The notes under the pieces were generated by a model, which did not search any database, had not been told where the DNA came from, and saw only the letters and a program-made list of their open reading frames with translations. From an uncultured bacterium (GTDB taxonomy: Bacteria > Krumholzibacteriota > Krumholzibacteriia > LZORAL124-64-63), in the NCBI GenBank assembly GCA_937864225.1, contig CALMJK010000008.1, forward strand, positions 1-64,000: a stretch of 64,000 nucleotides of DNA, written 5' to 3'. Both the position numbers and the translations under genes were made by a program. Positions within the stretch are counted from its first letter, which is position 1, and the number at the start of each line of letters is the position of its first letter. Shown one piece after another: positions 10,388-20,001 of this stretch.

Positions 10388-10416
10388 ATTTTGTCGCGAC
10401 AATGACGGAATGTCAA
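10388..10416 (-). promoter_or_regulatory. Promoter of the NtrC-family regulator
   Basis: On the minus strand a perfect TTGACA (10416-10411), a 17-base spacer and CAAAAT (10393-10388). Transcription would begin near 10381, giving a leader of about 44 bases before the TTG start. Confidence 0.65.
10391..10402. promoter_or_regulatory. Candidate operator TTGTCGCGACAA
   Basis: A perfect 12-base palindrome covering the -10 and spacer of the regulator promoter. Two copies of GGAGACA (10382-10388 and 10422-10428) flank the region as direct repeats 40 bases apart. The position suggests repression or autoregulation; the binding protein is unknown. Confidence 0.5.
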
Positions 10417-10461
10417 TAGCTGGAGACAAAATGGAACAATGGGCGCCGCGGCCGCGCGCAC

Positions 10462-11805
10462 CTATCCGGCGTTCGCCCCGGGCCCGGCGCCGAAGCCGCG
10501 GACGGCGCGCCCGAGGAGCCCCCGGGCGTGCGCGGCCCGTTCCAACTCCTCTCTGAATCGCGGGTCGGCGACCCCGATCAGGGCGCGAGCGCGCTCGCGC
10601 AGGTTGCGGCCGCGCAGCGGCGCCACGCCGTGCTCGGTGACCACGACATGCACGTCCGCGCGCGTGGCCACGACCCCCGCCCCTTCGGCGAGCACCGGCA
10701 CGAGACGCGAGACCGCGCCGTCGCGCGCGGTGGCGGGCAAGGCCGTGATCGCCAGGCCGCCCCTGGACATGGTCGCTCCGCGCATGAAATCGATCTGCCC
10801 GCCGAACCCGGACCAGATCGTCTGGCCCAGCGAATCGGCGCAGACCTGACCGCTGAGATCCACCTGCAGCGCTCCATTCACGGCGACCATGCGGTCGTTG
10901 CGGGCGATGTGGAAGGGATTGTTCACGTATTCCGAGGGGTGGAATTCGATCTGCGCGTTGTCGTGCACGAAATCGTACAGCTCGCGGCCGCCCATGATGA
11001 AGCTGGTGACGACTTTGCCCGGGTGGAAGTTCTTCCGCTCTCCGTTGACCACGCCGGATTCGATCAGGCCCTGCAGACCGTCGCTGAACATCTCGGTGTG
11101 GACGCCCAGATCGCGCCGGTCCCCCAGGTGGTCGAGGACCGCCGCCGGAATGCCGCCAATGCCGACCTGCAGGCAGACGCCGTCCTCCACGAGGTTGGCG
11201 ACATGATGCCCGATCCGCCGCTCGACGGGCGCCAGCTCGCGCGAGCGCCAGTTCGCCAGCGGCCGGTCGACTTCCACAAACGCGTCGATCTTGCTGACGT
11301 GGATGAAGCTGTCGCCGAGTGTTCTGGGCATGTGCCGATTGATCTCGGCCACGATCCGCTTGGCCGCCAGCGCCGCCGGCTTGGTCACGCCCACCTCGAT
11401 GCCGAAGCTGCAGAAACCGTGCTCGTCGGGCGGAGAAAGCGTCACCAGCGCGTGGTCGAGCGGCAGGCTGCCGTCGCGCAGCATTTCCGGCACCTGGTGC
11501 AGGTGGGCCGGCACGTAGTCGGCTCGTCCCTCCTGGACCGCTTCCCGGACGTTGTCGCCGACGAAGAACGTGTTGCAGCGAAAACTGTCCGCCATGTCCC
11601 GCGCGGCGTAGGGCGCCGGGCCGACGGTCAGGATCTGCAGGATTTCGACTCCTGCCAACTCCGCGGCCCGGGCGGTCAGCGCGTCGACGAGAGCCTGGGG
11701 CACGGCGCAGCCCGATCCGATGTAGACGCGTTCGCCCGAATGCACGCCGAGGACGGCATCGGCCGCGGTCGCGCGCTTGGCGCGGTACTGTTCCAGCCAG
11801 GTCAT
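10462..11805 (-). CDS. Acetyl-CoA hydrolase/CoA-transferase family enzyme
   Basis: Moves CoA between an acyl-CoA and a free acid such as acetate (4-hydroxybutyrate, butyryl or propionyl CoA-transferase group). The 447 residues carry the family motif VGIGGIPAAVL and the catalytic glutamate in GVHTEMFSDG at Glu238, the number known for the clostridial 4-hydroxybutyrate enzyme. The ATG at 11805 follows GAGGAG. It begins nine bases after alanine dehydrogenase and is probably the last gene of the 2-oxoacid oxidoreductase operon, where it could release CoA products as free acids. The exact substrate cannot be read from sequence. Confidence 0.85.
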   Translation of the reverse strand: MTWLEQYRAKRATAADAVLGVHSGERVYIGSGCAVPQALVDALTARAAELAGVEILQILTVGPAPYAARDMADSFRCNTFFVGDNVREAVQEGRADYVPAHLHQVPEMLRDGSLPLDHALVTLSPPDEHGFCSFGIEVGVTKPAALAAKRIVAEINRHMPRTLGDSFIHVSKIDAFVEVDRPLANWRSRELAPVERRIGHHVANLVEDGVCLQVGIGGIPAAVLDHLGDRRDLGVHTEMFSDGLQGLIESGVVNGERKNFHPGKVVTSFIMGGRELYDFVHDNAQIEFHPSEYVNNPFHIARNDRMVAVNGALQVDLSGQVCADSLGQTIWSGFGGQIDFMRGATMSRGGLAITALPATARDGAVSRLVPVLAEGAGVVATRADVHVVVTEHGVAPLRGRNLRERARALIGVADPRFREELERAAHARGLLGRAVRGFGAGPGANAG

Positions 11806-11813
11806 GACGCTCC

Positions 11814-12935
11814 TCAGCGGTCCAGCAGTTCGTCGAGCGGCTCGTGCGGCACGCCGTGCGCGGCCGCCACCCGGGCGTGCACGACGCGGCCGCGGAAGAC
11901 GGCCGTCCCGCAAGCCAGCTCGCGGTTGCGGCGCAGGGCGTCCGCGACCGGTTCGGCCGCCAGCGCCGCGACGAGCGGCAGCGCCACGTTCCCGAGCGCG
12001 TGCGTCGCCGTGCGGGCGACGAGGCTGGGCAGGTTGGGCACGCAAAAATGGGTGATCCCGTCCACGACGTACACCGGATCGCTCAGGCGGGTCGGCCGGC
12101 TCGTTTCAAAACAGCCGCCCTGGTCGATCGCGACGTCGAAGACGACGGCGCGATCACGCAGCAGCTCGAGCATGTCGCGGGTCACGAGATGCGGCGTGCG
12201 CGCGCCGGGGATCAGGACCGCGCCGACCACGACGTCCGCGTAGCGCAGGGTTTTGTTCAGCGCGGAGTCGCTGGCCATGTACGTGGTGAGTCGGCCGCCG
12301 AACCGCCAATCGAGCTCCCGGAGCGTTTCGTAGTCGGCGTCGAGGAGCGTGACGCGGGCGCCGCTGCCCAGAAAGGCGCGCGCCGCGTTGCGGCCCAGCA
12401 CGCCGCCCCCCAGAATGAGCACCTCGGCCGGCGGCACGGCAGGCAAGCCGCCCAGGAGCACGCCCCGTCCGCCGTGGTCGCTCTGGAGCCAGCGCGCGGC
12501 CAGTTGCGGCAGGATGCGGCCGGCGATCTGGGACATGGGCCGCAGGACCGGCAGGCCTCCACGTTCGTCCGCGACCACAGCCCAATCCACGGCGGTGCAG
12601 CCGCGCTCGCAGAGCGTCTTCAGCAGGCGGGCCGGCTGGGCCGCCAGGTGCAGGAGGGCCGCGAGCGCCTGGCCGGGCTGCAGGCATTCCCATTCCTCGG
12701 CCGTGGGCGCCAGCACCTTGACGATCAGACCCGCTCGGCCGTAGACCTCGTCCCGGGAGTGCACGATCCGCGCGCCGGCCGCCGTGAATTCCTCGTCGGG
12801 AAAGCCGCCCCCCGCCCCCGCATTTCGCTCCACCAAGACCTCGTGCCCCTGCCGGACGAGGCCCAGCGCCGCGGCCGGCGGCAGGCCGACGCGATTCTCG
12901 TCTGCAGCCTTCTCACGCGGAATCCCGATGATCAT
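11814..12935 (-). CDS. ald: Alanine dehydrogenase family protein
   Basis: NAD-dependent interconversion of alanine and pyruvate plus ammonia. The 373 residues show the AlaDH/PNT layout: IGIPREK...ENRVGL at the start, Lys73 and His96 at the active-site positions, the nucleotide fold VLILGGGVLGRNAA, and the diagnostic FDVAIDQGGCFETSRPT. Some positions differ from classical AlaDH (CVPNLPSLVART in place of the usual N-x-P-x-x-V-P-R-T-S), so a related amino acid cannot be excluded. The ATG at 12935 follows GGGAG. It lies between the oxidoreductase and the CoA-transferase, fitting amino-acid catabolism. Confidence 0.85.
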   Translation of the reverse strand: MIIGIPREKAADENRVGLPPAAALGLVRQGHEVLVERNAGAGGGFPDEEFTAAGARIVHSRDEVYGRAGLIVKVLAPTAEEWECLQPGQALAALLHLAAQPARLLKTLCERGCTAVDWAVVADERGGLPVLRPMSQIAGRILPQLAARWLQSDHGGRGVLLGGLPAVPPAEVLILGGGVLGRNAARAFLGSGARVTLLDADYETLRELDWRFGGRLTTYMASDSALNKTLRYADVVVGAVLIPGARTPHLVTRDMLELLRDRAVVFDVAIDQGGCFETSRPTRLSDPVYVVDGITHFCVPNLPSLVARTATHALGNVALPLVAALAAEPVADALRRNRELACGTAVFRGRVVHARVAAAHGVPHEPLDELLDR

Positions 12936-12961
12936 GGCATGCTCCCGGTCGCGCGTCTCGC

Positions 12962-14389
12962 TCAGGCGCCGCGCCCCTCGGTTACCCAGGCGTGTCCCTT
13001 GTGGAACGCCTGCAGATTCATGTCCACGAGGTTGCGCTTCTTGATCACCTCGCGCAGGGTCTGTTCGACCAGCGCCGGCGGAAACGCGCCGACCGCGGCG
13101 CAGAGCGCGCCTAGCACGACCACGTTCGCCACCCTCGGCGATCCGACCTCGTCGGCCATCTCGGTGGCCGGCAGCTTCACGAGGCGCGCTTTGGTGTGGC
13201 CGACCGCCTTCTGCACGATGGACGTGTCCACGATGAGCAGGCCGCCGTCCACGACGCTGCCAGCGAAGGCGTCGAGCGAGGGCTGGTTCATGACCACGAG
13301 CACGTTGGGGCGCTCGACGATCGGCGTGCCGATACGCTTGGCCGAAACGTTGACCTGGCAGTTGGCGGTGCCCCCGCGCATTTCGGGGCCGTAGGATGGG
13401 ATCCACGACACCTGCAGACCGGCCCGCATGCCGACCTGGGCCAGGAACAGGCCCAGCGACAGGATCCCCTGCCCGCCGAATCCCGCGAACTTGCAGTTCA
13501 GATCCGCCGCGAGCTTGACGGCCTCGCCGGCGGCCTTGTCCTGCCGATCCGAGGCGCCCAGATATTGCGACACGCGCTCCGGATCGAACGGCGCCGTCTG
13601 GCGGTGCCATTGGCCCTCTCTGACATCGCCCTCGTCCTTGAAAACGCCCAGCGGAAAGACCTTGGTCATCTCGGTCAGCATCCAGGCGCGCGCGTCCGGC
13701 GGCTCCATCTTCCAGCCCGTCGGGCACGGCGCGAGGATTTCCACGAAACTGTAGCCGCGTCCCTCCATCTGGTTGCGCAGCGCCTTGTGGATGGCCTTGC
13801 GGGCCTTCTGCGTGTGCTTCGCCTCACCGATGGCCACGCGCTCGATGTAGCTCGGCGCCGGCAAAGTCGCGAGCAGCTCGCACATGCGGATCGGATTGCC
13901 GTGCACGGTTTCCATGCGCCCCAGCGGGGAAGTCGTGGTCTTCTGCTGGATGAGCGTCGTGGGCGCCATCTGGCCGCCCGTCATGCCGTAGATGGCGTTG
14001 TTCACGAAGAAGACGGAGATGTTCTCGCCGCGGTTGGCCGCATGGATCGTCTCGGCCGTGCCGATGGCGGCCAGATCGCCGTCCCCCTGGTAGGAGATCA
14101 CGATCGCTTCGGGGTTGGCACGCTTGACGCCCGTGGCGACCGCCGGCGCCCGCCCGTGCGCGGCTTGATAGTTGCCGACATCGAAATAGTAATAGGCGAA
14201 GACGCTGCACCCGACCGGCGAAACGAGCACGGTGCGTCCCGCCACGCCCAGATCGGAGAGCGCCTCCGCGATCATCTTGTGGATGTTGCCGTGTCCGCAG
14301 CCGGGACAGTAGTGCGTAGCCTGCTTGGCGGGGCCGCCCTTGCGCTCGAAGACGTCGTAGAACGCCCGCGACTTCTCAGTGACTTTCAT
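12962..14389 (-). CDS. 2-oxoacid:ferredoxin oxidoreductase, fused beta-gamma subunit
   Basis: Catalytic thiamine-diphosphate subunit joined to the gamma subunit in one 475-residue chain. The beta part (about 1-290) has CPGCGHGN near the N-terminus and the TPP motif GDGD at 102-105 with [11 protein letters not shown]. The gamma part (299-475) begins with FAGFGGQGI and continues with the YGPEMRGGT signature. The family oxidatively decarboxylates branched-chain 2-oxoacids or 2-oxoglutarate to acyl-CoA, reducing ferredoxin. It overlaps the alpha gene by 14 bases. The closest reading is a VorA-VorC fusion; a 2-oxoglutarate (Kor) role is possible. Confidence 0.9.
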   Translation of the reverse strand: MKVTEKSRAFYDVFERKGGPAKQATHYCPGCGHGNIHKMIAEALSDLGVAGRTVLVSPVGCSVFAYYYFDVGNYQAAHGRAPAVATGVKRANPEAIVISYQGDGDLAAIGTAETIHAANRGENISVFFVNNAIYGMTGGQMAPTTLIQQKTTTSPLGRMETVHGNPIRMCELLATLPAPSYIERVAIGEAKHTQKARKAIHKALRNQMEGRGYSFVEILAPCPTGWKMEPPDARAWMLTEMTKVFPLGVFKDEGDVREGQWHRQTAPFDPERVSQYLGASDRQDKAAGEAVKLAADLNCKFAGFGGQGILSLGLFLAQVGMRAGLQVSWIPSYGPEMRGGTANCQVNVSAKRIGTPIVERPNVLVVMNQPSLDAFAGSVVDGGLLIVDTSIVQKAVGHTKARLVKLPATEMADEVGSPRVANVVVLGALCAAVGAFPPALVEQTLREVIKKRNLVDMNLQAFHKGHAWVTEGRGA

Positions 14390-15449
14390 GGCCGCCCCCT
14401 TTCAAGAGCCTCGCGTACTCGGCCACGATCTCATCGCCGCCCGGCACGACACCGCCACAACGGCCGTAAAAGTGCACGGGCCGCTTCCCGAACACGGCCA
14501 GGCGCACGTCTTCGACCATTTGCCCGGTGTTCAACTCGACCGAGAGAAATGCTTTCGCCCGTCCCACGGCAAGTTCGGCCAAGCGCGCGGACGGGAACGG
14601 CCAGAGCGTGATCGGCCTCAGCAAGCCGACTTTCAGGCCCCGCTCGCGCGCTTCGTCCACCGTCGAGTAAACGATACGGGACACGATGCCGTAGGCGACG
14701 ACGATGAGGTCGGCGTCCTCCGTGCGGTACTCCTCGCAGCGGACCTCGTCCCGCGCGCACGCCGCGTACTTGTCGCGCAGCTTCAGATTGTGAGCCTCGA
14801 GATGGTGCGGATCGAGCACGATCGAACTGACCACGTTGCGCCTTGTCGCCTCGTCGCCTCGCACGCACCACGACGAGTGATCGTACGGCACCGGTTTGGC
14901 CTGAGGCACGTCCACCGCTTCCATCATCTGGCCGATGAAGCCGTCGGCGAGCACCATGGCCGGATTGCGGTAGCGATCGGCCAGATCGAAGGCGAGCATC
15001 GTCAGGTCGCACATCTCCTGGGCGCTGTTGGGCGCCAACACGATGAGACGATAACTGCCGTGTCCGCCGCCTTTCGTGGCCTGGAAGTAGTCGCTCTGTT
15101 CGGGCGCGATGTTGCCCAGGCCAGGCCCGCCACGGTTGATGTTCACGATGACCAGCGGCAACTCTGCTCCGGCCGCGTACGACAGGCCTTCCTGTTTGAG
15201 GCTGACGCCGGGGCTCGAAGAGGCGGTCATCACGCGAATCCCCATGCCCGCCGTGCCATAGCACATGTTGATGGCGGCCACTTCGCTCTCCGCCTGGATG
15301 AACGTGCCCCCGAGCGCGGGGAAGTGCAGTGCCGCCGCGTGCGCGATCTCGCTGGCGGGCGTGATCGGATAGCCGTAGTAGGCCCGGCATCCCGCCGACA
15401 GGGCCCCCACGATGATCGAATCGTTGCCCTTCATGAATTTCTTGGCCAT
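14376..15449 (-). CDS. 2-oxoacid:ferredoxin oxidoreductase alpha subunit (VorB-like)
   Basis: Alpha subunit of the same oxidoreductase, 357 residues. The pyrimidine-binding part starts with [30 protein letters not shown], and the conserved EAGAEL-type region appears as [23 protein letters not shown]. The C-terminal domain II includes [10 protein letters not shown], typical of the VorB/KorA branch. The ATG at 15449 follows AGGAG. It lies between the ferredoxin subunit and the beta-gamma fusion, giving the order delta-alpha-beta/gamma. Confidence 0.92.
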   Translation of the reverse strand: MAKKFMKGNDSIIVGALSAGCRAYYGYPITPASEIAHAAALHFPALGGTFIQAESEVAAINMCYGTAGMGIRVMTASSSPGVSLKQEGLSYAAGAELPLVIVNINRGGPGLGNIAPEQSDYFQATKGGGHGSYRLIVLAPNSAQEMCDLTMLAFDLADRYRNPAMVLADGFIGQMMEAVDVPQAKPVPYDHSSWCVRGDEATRRNVVSSIVLDPHHLEAHNLKLRDKYAACARDEVRCEEYRTEDADLIVVAYGIVSRIVYSTVDEARERGLKVGLLRPITLWPFPSARLAELAVGRAKAFLSVELNTGQMVEDVRLAVFGKRPVHFYGRCGGVVPGGDEIVAEYARLLKGGGHESH

Positions 15450-15473
15450 GTCCCGACTCCTAAGGGGCTGGAC

Positions 15474-15704
15474 TCACGGTTTGACGACGCGGATGGCGCT
15501 CGGCTCCGGACAGGCATAGAAGCAAAGGGCGCAACCGGTGCAGCCCTGCCCGGCGTACTGGGCAGGGTGGTAGCTGGAGGCGTTGAGTTTCTCGCTGATC
15601 GAGATAACGTCTTTGGGACAGATTGAGATGCAGAGCTTGCACCCCTTGCAGAGTTCCACGTTGATCTCGATGTACGGCTCGCAGGCGGGAATCGTCTTGT
15701 CCAT
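15474..15704 (-). CDS. 2x[4Fe-4S] ferredoxin subunit of the oxidoreductase
   Basis: A 76-residue electron-transfer subunit with two complete cluster motifs: Cys19-x2-Cys22-x2-Cys25-x3-Cys29-Pro and Cys55-x2-Cys58-x2-Cys61-x3-Cys65-Pro. It corresponds to the delta (VorD/KorD-type) subunit that passes electrons from the TPP enzyme to soluble ferredoxin. The ATG at 15704 is chosen because the protein aligns from MDKTIPAC; the ribosome site (GGGGTGA) is weak. It is the first gene after the promoter at 15748-15782. Confidence 0.92.
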   Translation of the reverse strand: MDKTIPACEPYIEINVELCKGCKLCISICPKDVISISEKLNASSYHPAQYAGQGCTGCALCFYACPEPSAIRVVKP

Positions 15705-15747
15705 CGGCGTCACCCCGCGGGATTGAGGGGACTGGAGGGTTCCGGGG

Positions 15748-15782
15748 CAAAGATAGTTCGCGGGCCGTCGCTGGTAAAAAAA
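15748..15782 (-). promoter_or_regulatory. FCB-type promoter of the 2-oxoacid oxidoreductase operon
   Basis: On the minus strand a run of seven T (15782-15776), exactly 20 bases, then TATCTTTG (15755-15748), matching the Bacteroidetes -7 consensus TAnnTTTG. The same TATCTTTGCCCC string with the same 20-base spacing from a T-run lies in front of the mutase gene at 23358-23390. The leader to the ferredoxin start is about 40 bases. Confidence 0.6.
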
Positions 15783-15864
15783 TAGTTTCCATCGGTTTCG
15801 GGCCGCGCGCACCCCTCCGAACCGGCCGCCGTTCGCCCTGCGGCCCCACCGGCATGGCGCCGGC

Positions 15865-16647
15865 TCAGCGATCCTCGAACTTGGGCGGGCGCTTCTCGAG
15901 AAAGGCCGCGCAACCCTCGCGGGCGTCCGCCGTCCCCCCCGCGACGCCGAACAGGGCCGCCTCGAGCCGACAGGCGGCGTCGAGCGAGGAGGCCGCGCCC
16001 TCCGTCACCGCCTTGAGGGCGAGCCGCACGGCCACGGCCGAGCGCGCCGCGATGCGGGCGGCGGTCTGCCGCACGGCCGGCAGGAGCTCTTCCTGCGGCA
16101 CGACCCGGTTCACGAGACCGGCGCTCAAGGCCTCGGTGGCGGTCAGGGGCTCGCCGGTGAGGATCATCTCCAGGGCCATGCCGCGCCCGATCAGCCGGGG
16201 CAGGCGCTGGGTTCCGCCGTAGCCCGGGATCAGGCCGAGGGTCAGTTCCGGCAACCCCAGGCGGGCGTTCGTGGATGCATAGCGGAAGGTGCAGGCCAGA
16301 GCGAGTTCGCAGCCTCCCCCCAGCGCGAAGCCGTTGACCGCCGCCAGCACCGGCTTGCCCAGATTCTCGATCCGCCACATCAGCGCCTGGCCCCTTTCCG
16401 CCAGCCGTTCGCATTCGTGCCCGGACAGCCGGGCCAACTCGCCGATGTCGGCCCCGGCGACGAATGCCTTCTCGCCGGCGCCCGTGAGGATCACGACTCG
16501 CACGGCCGGGTCGGCCCCGAGCGCGCCGAAACAGGCGGCAAGCTCGCCGACGGTGGCGGCGTTGAGGGCGTTGAGTTTGGCGGGACGGTTGACCACGACC
16601 TCCGCGACGCCTCCATCGCGATTGACGAGCAGGTTCTCCCAGGACAT
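15865..16647 (-). CDS. Enoyl-CoA hydratase (crotonase family)
   Basis: Hydrates 2-enoyl-CoA to 3-hydroxyacyl-CoA in beta-oxidation or amino-acid breakdown. The 260 residues match family length. Both catalytic glutamates are present: Glu114 in the oxyanion-hole stretch [11 protein letters not shown] and Glu134 in [17 protein letters not shown]. The first oxyanion motif AFVAGADI is intact. The ATG at 16647 follows GGGAGACTGG. It complements the dehydrogenase and thiolase genes at 34.6-40.2 kb, which lack their own hydratase. The promoter at 15748-15782 lies downstream of it, so it is probably a separate transcript. Confidence 0.93.
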   Translation of the reverse strand: MSWENLLVNRDGGVAEVVVNRPAKLNALNAATVGELAACFGALGADPAVRVVILTGAGEKAFVAGADIGELARLSGHECERLAERGQALMWRIENLGKPVLAAVNGFALGGGCELALACTFRYASTNARLGLPELTLGLIPGYGGTQRLPRLIGRGMALEMILTGEPLTATEALSAGLVNRVVPQEELLPAVRQTAARIAARSAVAVRLALKAVTEGAASSLDAACRLEAALFGVAGGTADAREGCAAFLEKRPPKFEDR

Positions 16648-16783
16648 CCAGTCTCCCTTCGTCGGGCGGCGCCCAGCCTCGCCGGGCGGGGTTGCGGCGT
16701 GTCCAAGACCTCGCCCAGCCTAGCAGATCGCCGCCGGCACGGCCATCCCGCGACCGTCCTTGGGCGCGCCCGCCCCCTGTGCC

Positions 16784-16813
16784 TTGACCCTCGACCGGGG
16801 CCTGCCGTAGGAT
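16784..16813 (+). promoter_or_regulatory. Candidate promoter of the acyl-CoA carboxylase operon
   Basis: TTGACC (16784-16789), an 18-base spacer and TAGGAT (16808-16813), 47 bases before the carboxyltransferase ATG. The gap to the divergent enoyl-CoA hydratase gene is 213 bases and holds nothing else recognisable. Confidence 0.5.
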
Positions 16814-16860
16814 TCGGCGCTCGCCGCGCCGCCTGCCGCGCGCGGCGCGGGAGGAGCGCC

Positions 16861-18417
16861 ATGCCCGACGATTTCAACGCCAAGCTGAAGCGGCTCGAGG
16901 AATTGCGCCAGCAGGCCTTGCTGGGGGGAGGCCAGGCCAGGATCGACCGCATCCACGCCTCGGCGCGGCTCACCGCCCGCGAGCGGATCCACTTGCTGCT
17001 GGACGAGGGCAGCTTCCAGGAGACGGGCGTATTCGTCACGCACCGTTGCTCCGAGCTGGGCATGGAAAGGAACAAGCCGGTCGGCGACGGCATGATCACC
17101 GGGGTCGGGCGCATCGACAACCGGCAGGTCTACGTCTTCGCGCAGGACTTCACCGTGTTCGGCGGTTCGATGAGCGAGGCCAACGCCCTCAAGGTCTGCC
17201 GCCTGATGGATCAGGCCCTCGAGAACGGTTGCCCCGTGCTGGGCCTGAACGACAGCGGCGGGGCGCGGATCCAGGAAGGGGTCAAATCGCTCGCGGGTTA
17301 CGCCGAGATCTTCTGGCGCAACACCCAGGCCAGCGGCGTGATTCCGCAGATCTCCGCCATCCTCGGCCCCTGCGCCGGCGGGGCGGTCTATTCGCCCGCG
17401 ATCACGGATTTCACGCTGATGGTCGACAAGACGAGCTACATGTTCGTGACCGGCCCGAACGTCATCAAGATGGTGACCAACGAGGAGGTCACGTCCGAGC
17501 AGCTCGGCGGAGCGGAGACGCACAGCACCAAGAGCGGCGTCGCCCACCTCATGGCGGCCACGGACCAGGACTGCCTGCTCCTGATCCGCCGGCTGCTCTC
17601 CTTCCTGCCCCAGAACAACCTCGAAGAACCGCCGCGGCGCCCGCCCGTGGATCGGCCCGACCGCGCCGATCCAGCTCTGAACTCGATCGTCCCGGATGAC
17701 CCCCGGCGCCCCTACGACATGCACGAGGTCATCCGTTCGGTCGTGGACGAAGGCGATTTTCTCGAGATCCAGCCGCGCTACGCGACGAACATCATTTGCG
17801 GTTTCGCCCGCCTGGACGGCATGCCGGTGGGCGTCGTCGCGAACCAGCCGCGCGTGAACGCCGGCGTCCTGGACATCGCCTCGTCGCTCAAGGCGGCCCG
17901 CTTCATCCGCACGTGCGACTGCTTCAACGTGCCGCTCGTGACCTTCGAGGACGTGCCTGGTTTCCTGCCGGGAACGGAGCAGGAGTTCGGCGGCATCATC
18001 AAGCATGGCGCCAAGCTGCTCTACGCCTACTGCGAGGCGACCGTGCCGAAGCTCACGGTGATCACGCGCAAGGCCTACGGCGGCGCCTACGACGTGATGA
18101 GCAGCAAGCACATCCGAGGCGACTGGAACGTGGGCTGGCCGACGGCAGAGCTGGCGGTGATGGGGCCCGAGGGCGCCGTCAACATCCTCTACCGCGACGA
18201 CCTGAAAGCCGCGCCCGACGCGGACGCGTTGCGCCGGCGACTTATCGATGAATACAACGCGACTTACGCCAACCCGTTCGTCGCGGCGGGTCTGGGCTAC
18301 CTCGACGACATCATCGAGCCGGCGCAGACGCGTCCCCAACTGATCCAGGCGCTGCACAACCTGCGCAACAAGCGCCAGGTCGCGCCGCCCAAGAAGCACG
18401 GCAACATCCCCCTTTGA
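16861..18417 (+). CDS. pccB: Acyl-CoA (propionyl-CoA) carboxylase carboxyltransferase subunit
   Basis: Carboxyltransferase of a biotin-dependent carboxylase that makes methylmalonyl-CoA from propionyl-CoA. The 518 residues contain both crotonase-like halves; the acyl-CoA site [19 protein letters not shown] and the second oxyanion region [18 protein letters not shown] are clear. The fold is shared with methylmalonyl-CoA decarboxylase alpha, but the biotin carboxylase directly downstream indicates an ATP-driven carboxylase. The ATG at 16861 follows GGGAGGAG. First of three co-directional genes, 16 bases before the next. With mutase and epimerase at 23.4-25.7 kb it completes propionyl-CoA to succinyl-CoA. 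Confidence 0.93.
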   Translation: MPDDFNAKLKRLEELRQQALLGGGQARIDRIHASARLTARERIHLLLDEGSFQETGVFVTHRCSELGMERNKPVGDGMITGVGRIDNRQVYVFAQDFTVFGGSMSEANALKVCRLMDQALENGCPVLGLNDSGGARIQEGVKSLAGYAEIFWRNTQASGVIPQISAILGPCAGGAVYSPAITDFTLMVDKTSYMFVTGPNVIKMVTNEEVTSEQLGGAETHSTKSGVAHLMAATDQDCLLLIRRLLSFLPQNNLEEPPRRPPVDRPDRADPALNSIVPDDPRRPYDMHEVIRSVVDEGDFLEIQPRYATNIICGFARLDGMPVGVVANQPRVNAGVLDIASSLKAARFIRTCDCFNVPLVTFEDVPGFLPGTEQEFGGIIKHGAKLLYAYCEATVPKLTVITRKAYGGAYDVMSSKHIRGDWNVGWPTAELAVMGPEGAVNILYRDDLKAAPDADALRRRLIDEYNATYANPFVAAGLGYLDDIIEPAQTRPQLIQALHNLRNKRQVAPPKKHGNIPL

Positions 18418-18433
18418 CGCCGCGGAGGCGCGC

Positions 18434-19987
18434 ATGCCGACGCCAACGTATCCCTTCGACAAGGTGCTCGTCGCCAATCGCGGCGAGATCGCCGTGCGCA
18501 TCATCCGCGGCCTGCGCGAACTGGGATTGCACACCGTCGCGGTTTATTCGGAGGCCGACCGCACGGCCGCGCACACGCTGCTCGCTCACGAGGCCTACCC
18601 GATCGGGCCGGCGCCGGCGGCGGAAAGCTATCTCCGGGGAGAGCGCCTCGTGGAAGTCGCACGGCGCGCGGGGGCCGGCGCCGTGCATCCCGGCTACGGA
18701 TTCCTCGCCGAGAACGCCGCCTTCGCCCGCCTCTGCGAGGACGCGGGGCTCGTGTTCATCGGCCCGAGCCCGGAGACCATCGAGCTGATGGGCAACAAGC
18801 TCGCGGCGCGCCGGCGCATGACAACCAGCGGCGTGCCGGTGATACCGGGCAGCGACCAGGCGGTTCGCGAACCGCACGCCGCCGCCCGCGCCGCGGACGC
18901 GATCGGCTACCCGGTCCTGCTCAAGGCGGCGGCCGGCGGCGGCGGCAAGGGCATGCGGATCGTGCGCGCCGCCGCAGAACTGCCGGCGGCCCTGCGCCAG
19001 ACGATGGGCGAGGCCAAGTCATCCTTCGGCGACGACGCGGTTTTCCTGGAGCGCTACGTCGAGAACCCCAAGCACATCGAGGTCCAGGTGCTGGGCGACG
19101 GCGAGGGCGCCGCGATCCATCTGTTCGAGCGCGAGTGCTCGGTGCAGCGCCGCCACCAGAAATTGATCGAGGAGTCCCCCTCGCCCAGCCTCGACGACGC
19201 CCTGCGCGCGCGCATCTGCGCCGCCGCCGTCCGCACCGCCGAGGCGGTGAGCTACCGCGGCGCCGGGACCGTCGAGTTCGTGCTCAGCCCCGCCGGCGAG
19301 TTCTTCTTCTTGGAAATGAACACCCGGCTGCAGGTCGAGCATCCCGTGACCGAACTCGTCACGGGAGTGGACCTCGTGCGCGCCCAGCTGGACGTGGCGG
19401 GCGGACGCGGCCTGCGCCTGAGCCAGGCGGAAGTCGCGCAGCGCGGCTGGGCCATCGAGTTCCGCATCTGCGCCGAGAACCCCCGCCGCAACTTCGCCCC
19501 GTCGATCGGCGCGGTCACGGCGCTGCGCGAGCCGTCCGGACCCGGCGTCCGCGTCGACAGCGGCATCGCCGAGGGCTGCCAGGTGCCCATCCACTACGAC
19601 CCGTTGCTCGCCAAACTGATCGTCTGGGGCGAGGACCGGCCGCGGGCCCTGGCGCGAGCCGAGCGAGCGCTGCAGGAATACGTGCTGCACGGCCCCATCC
19701 ACAACATTCCCTTCCACCTGTGGGCGATCGCGCAGCCGGCCTTCGTCGACGGGACGTACACCACGAAGTTCATCGAAACCGGGTTCGACCCGACAACCTT
19801 CGAGCAGCCGCTCGCGCCCGACGACCAGGAGGCGCTGCTGGCCGCGGGCGCGCTGTTCGAGGCCGCCCGCCGTCTGTCCGGGTCCCTGGAGAGCGGCGCG
19901 GCGTACGTCGCGCTCGCGCCGGGACGCGAGCGCGAGGCCTCGAACTGGAAGTGCGACGCTTTGCGCCGCATGACCGGTCGCGACTGA
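18434..19987 (+). CDS. Biotin carboxylase subunit of the acyl-CoA carboxylase
   Basis: ATP-dependent carboxylation of the biotin carrier. The 517 residues start with the family signature KVLVANRGEIAVRIIR. The ATP-grasp domain has the glycine loop AAGGGGKGMR near 170 and the metal-binding MNTRLQVEHPVTE near 295. The C-terminal biotin-carboxylase domain ends about residue 450. A further 65-residue tail has no carrier domain; the carrier is the next gene. The ATG at 18434 lies 17 bases after the carboxyltransferase stop, with GGAGG upstream. Confidence 0.94.
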   Translation: MPTPTYPFDKVLVANRGEIAVRIIRGLRELGLHTVAVYSEADRTAAHTLLAHEAYPIGPAPAAESYLRGERLVEVARRAGAGAVHPGYGFLAENAAFARLCEDAGLVFIGPSPETIELMGNKLAARRRMTTSGVPVIPGSDQAVREPHAAARAADAIGYPVLLKAAAGGGGKGMRIVRAAAELPAALRQTMGEAKSSFGDDAVFLERYVENPKHIEVQVLGDGEGAAIHLFERECSVQRRHQKLIEESPSPSLDDALRARICAAAVRTAEAVSYRGAGTVEFVLSPAGEFFFLEMNTRLQVEHPVTELVTGVDLVRAQLDVAGGRGLRLSQAEVAQRGWAIEFRICAENPRRNFAPSIGAVTALREPSGPGVRVDSGIAEGCQVPIHYDPLLAKLIVWGEDRPRALARAERALQEYVLHGPIHNIPFHLWAIAQPAFVDGTYTTKFIETGFDPTTFEQPLAPDDQEALLAAGALFEAARRLSGSLESGAAYVALAPGREREASNWKCDALRRMTGRD

Positions 19988-20001
19988 GGAGACGCACAGC
20001 G

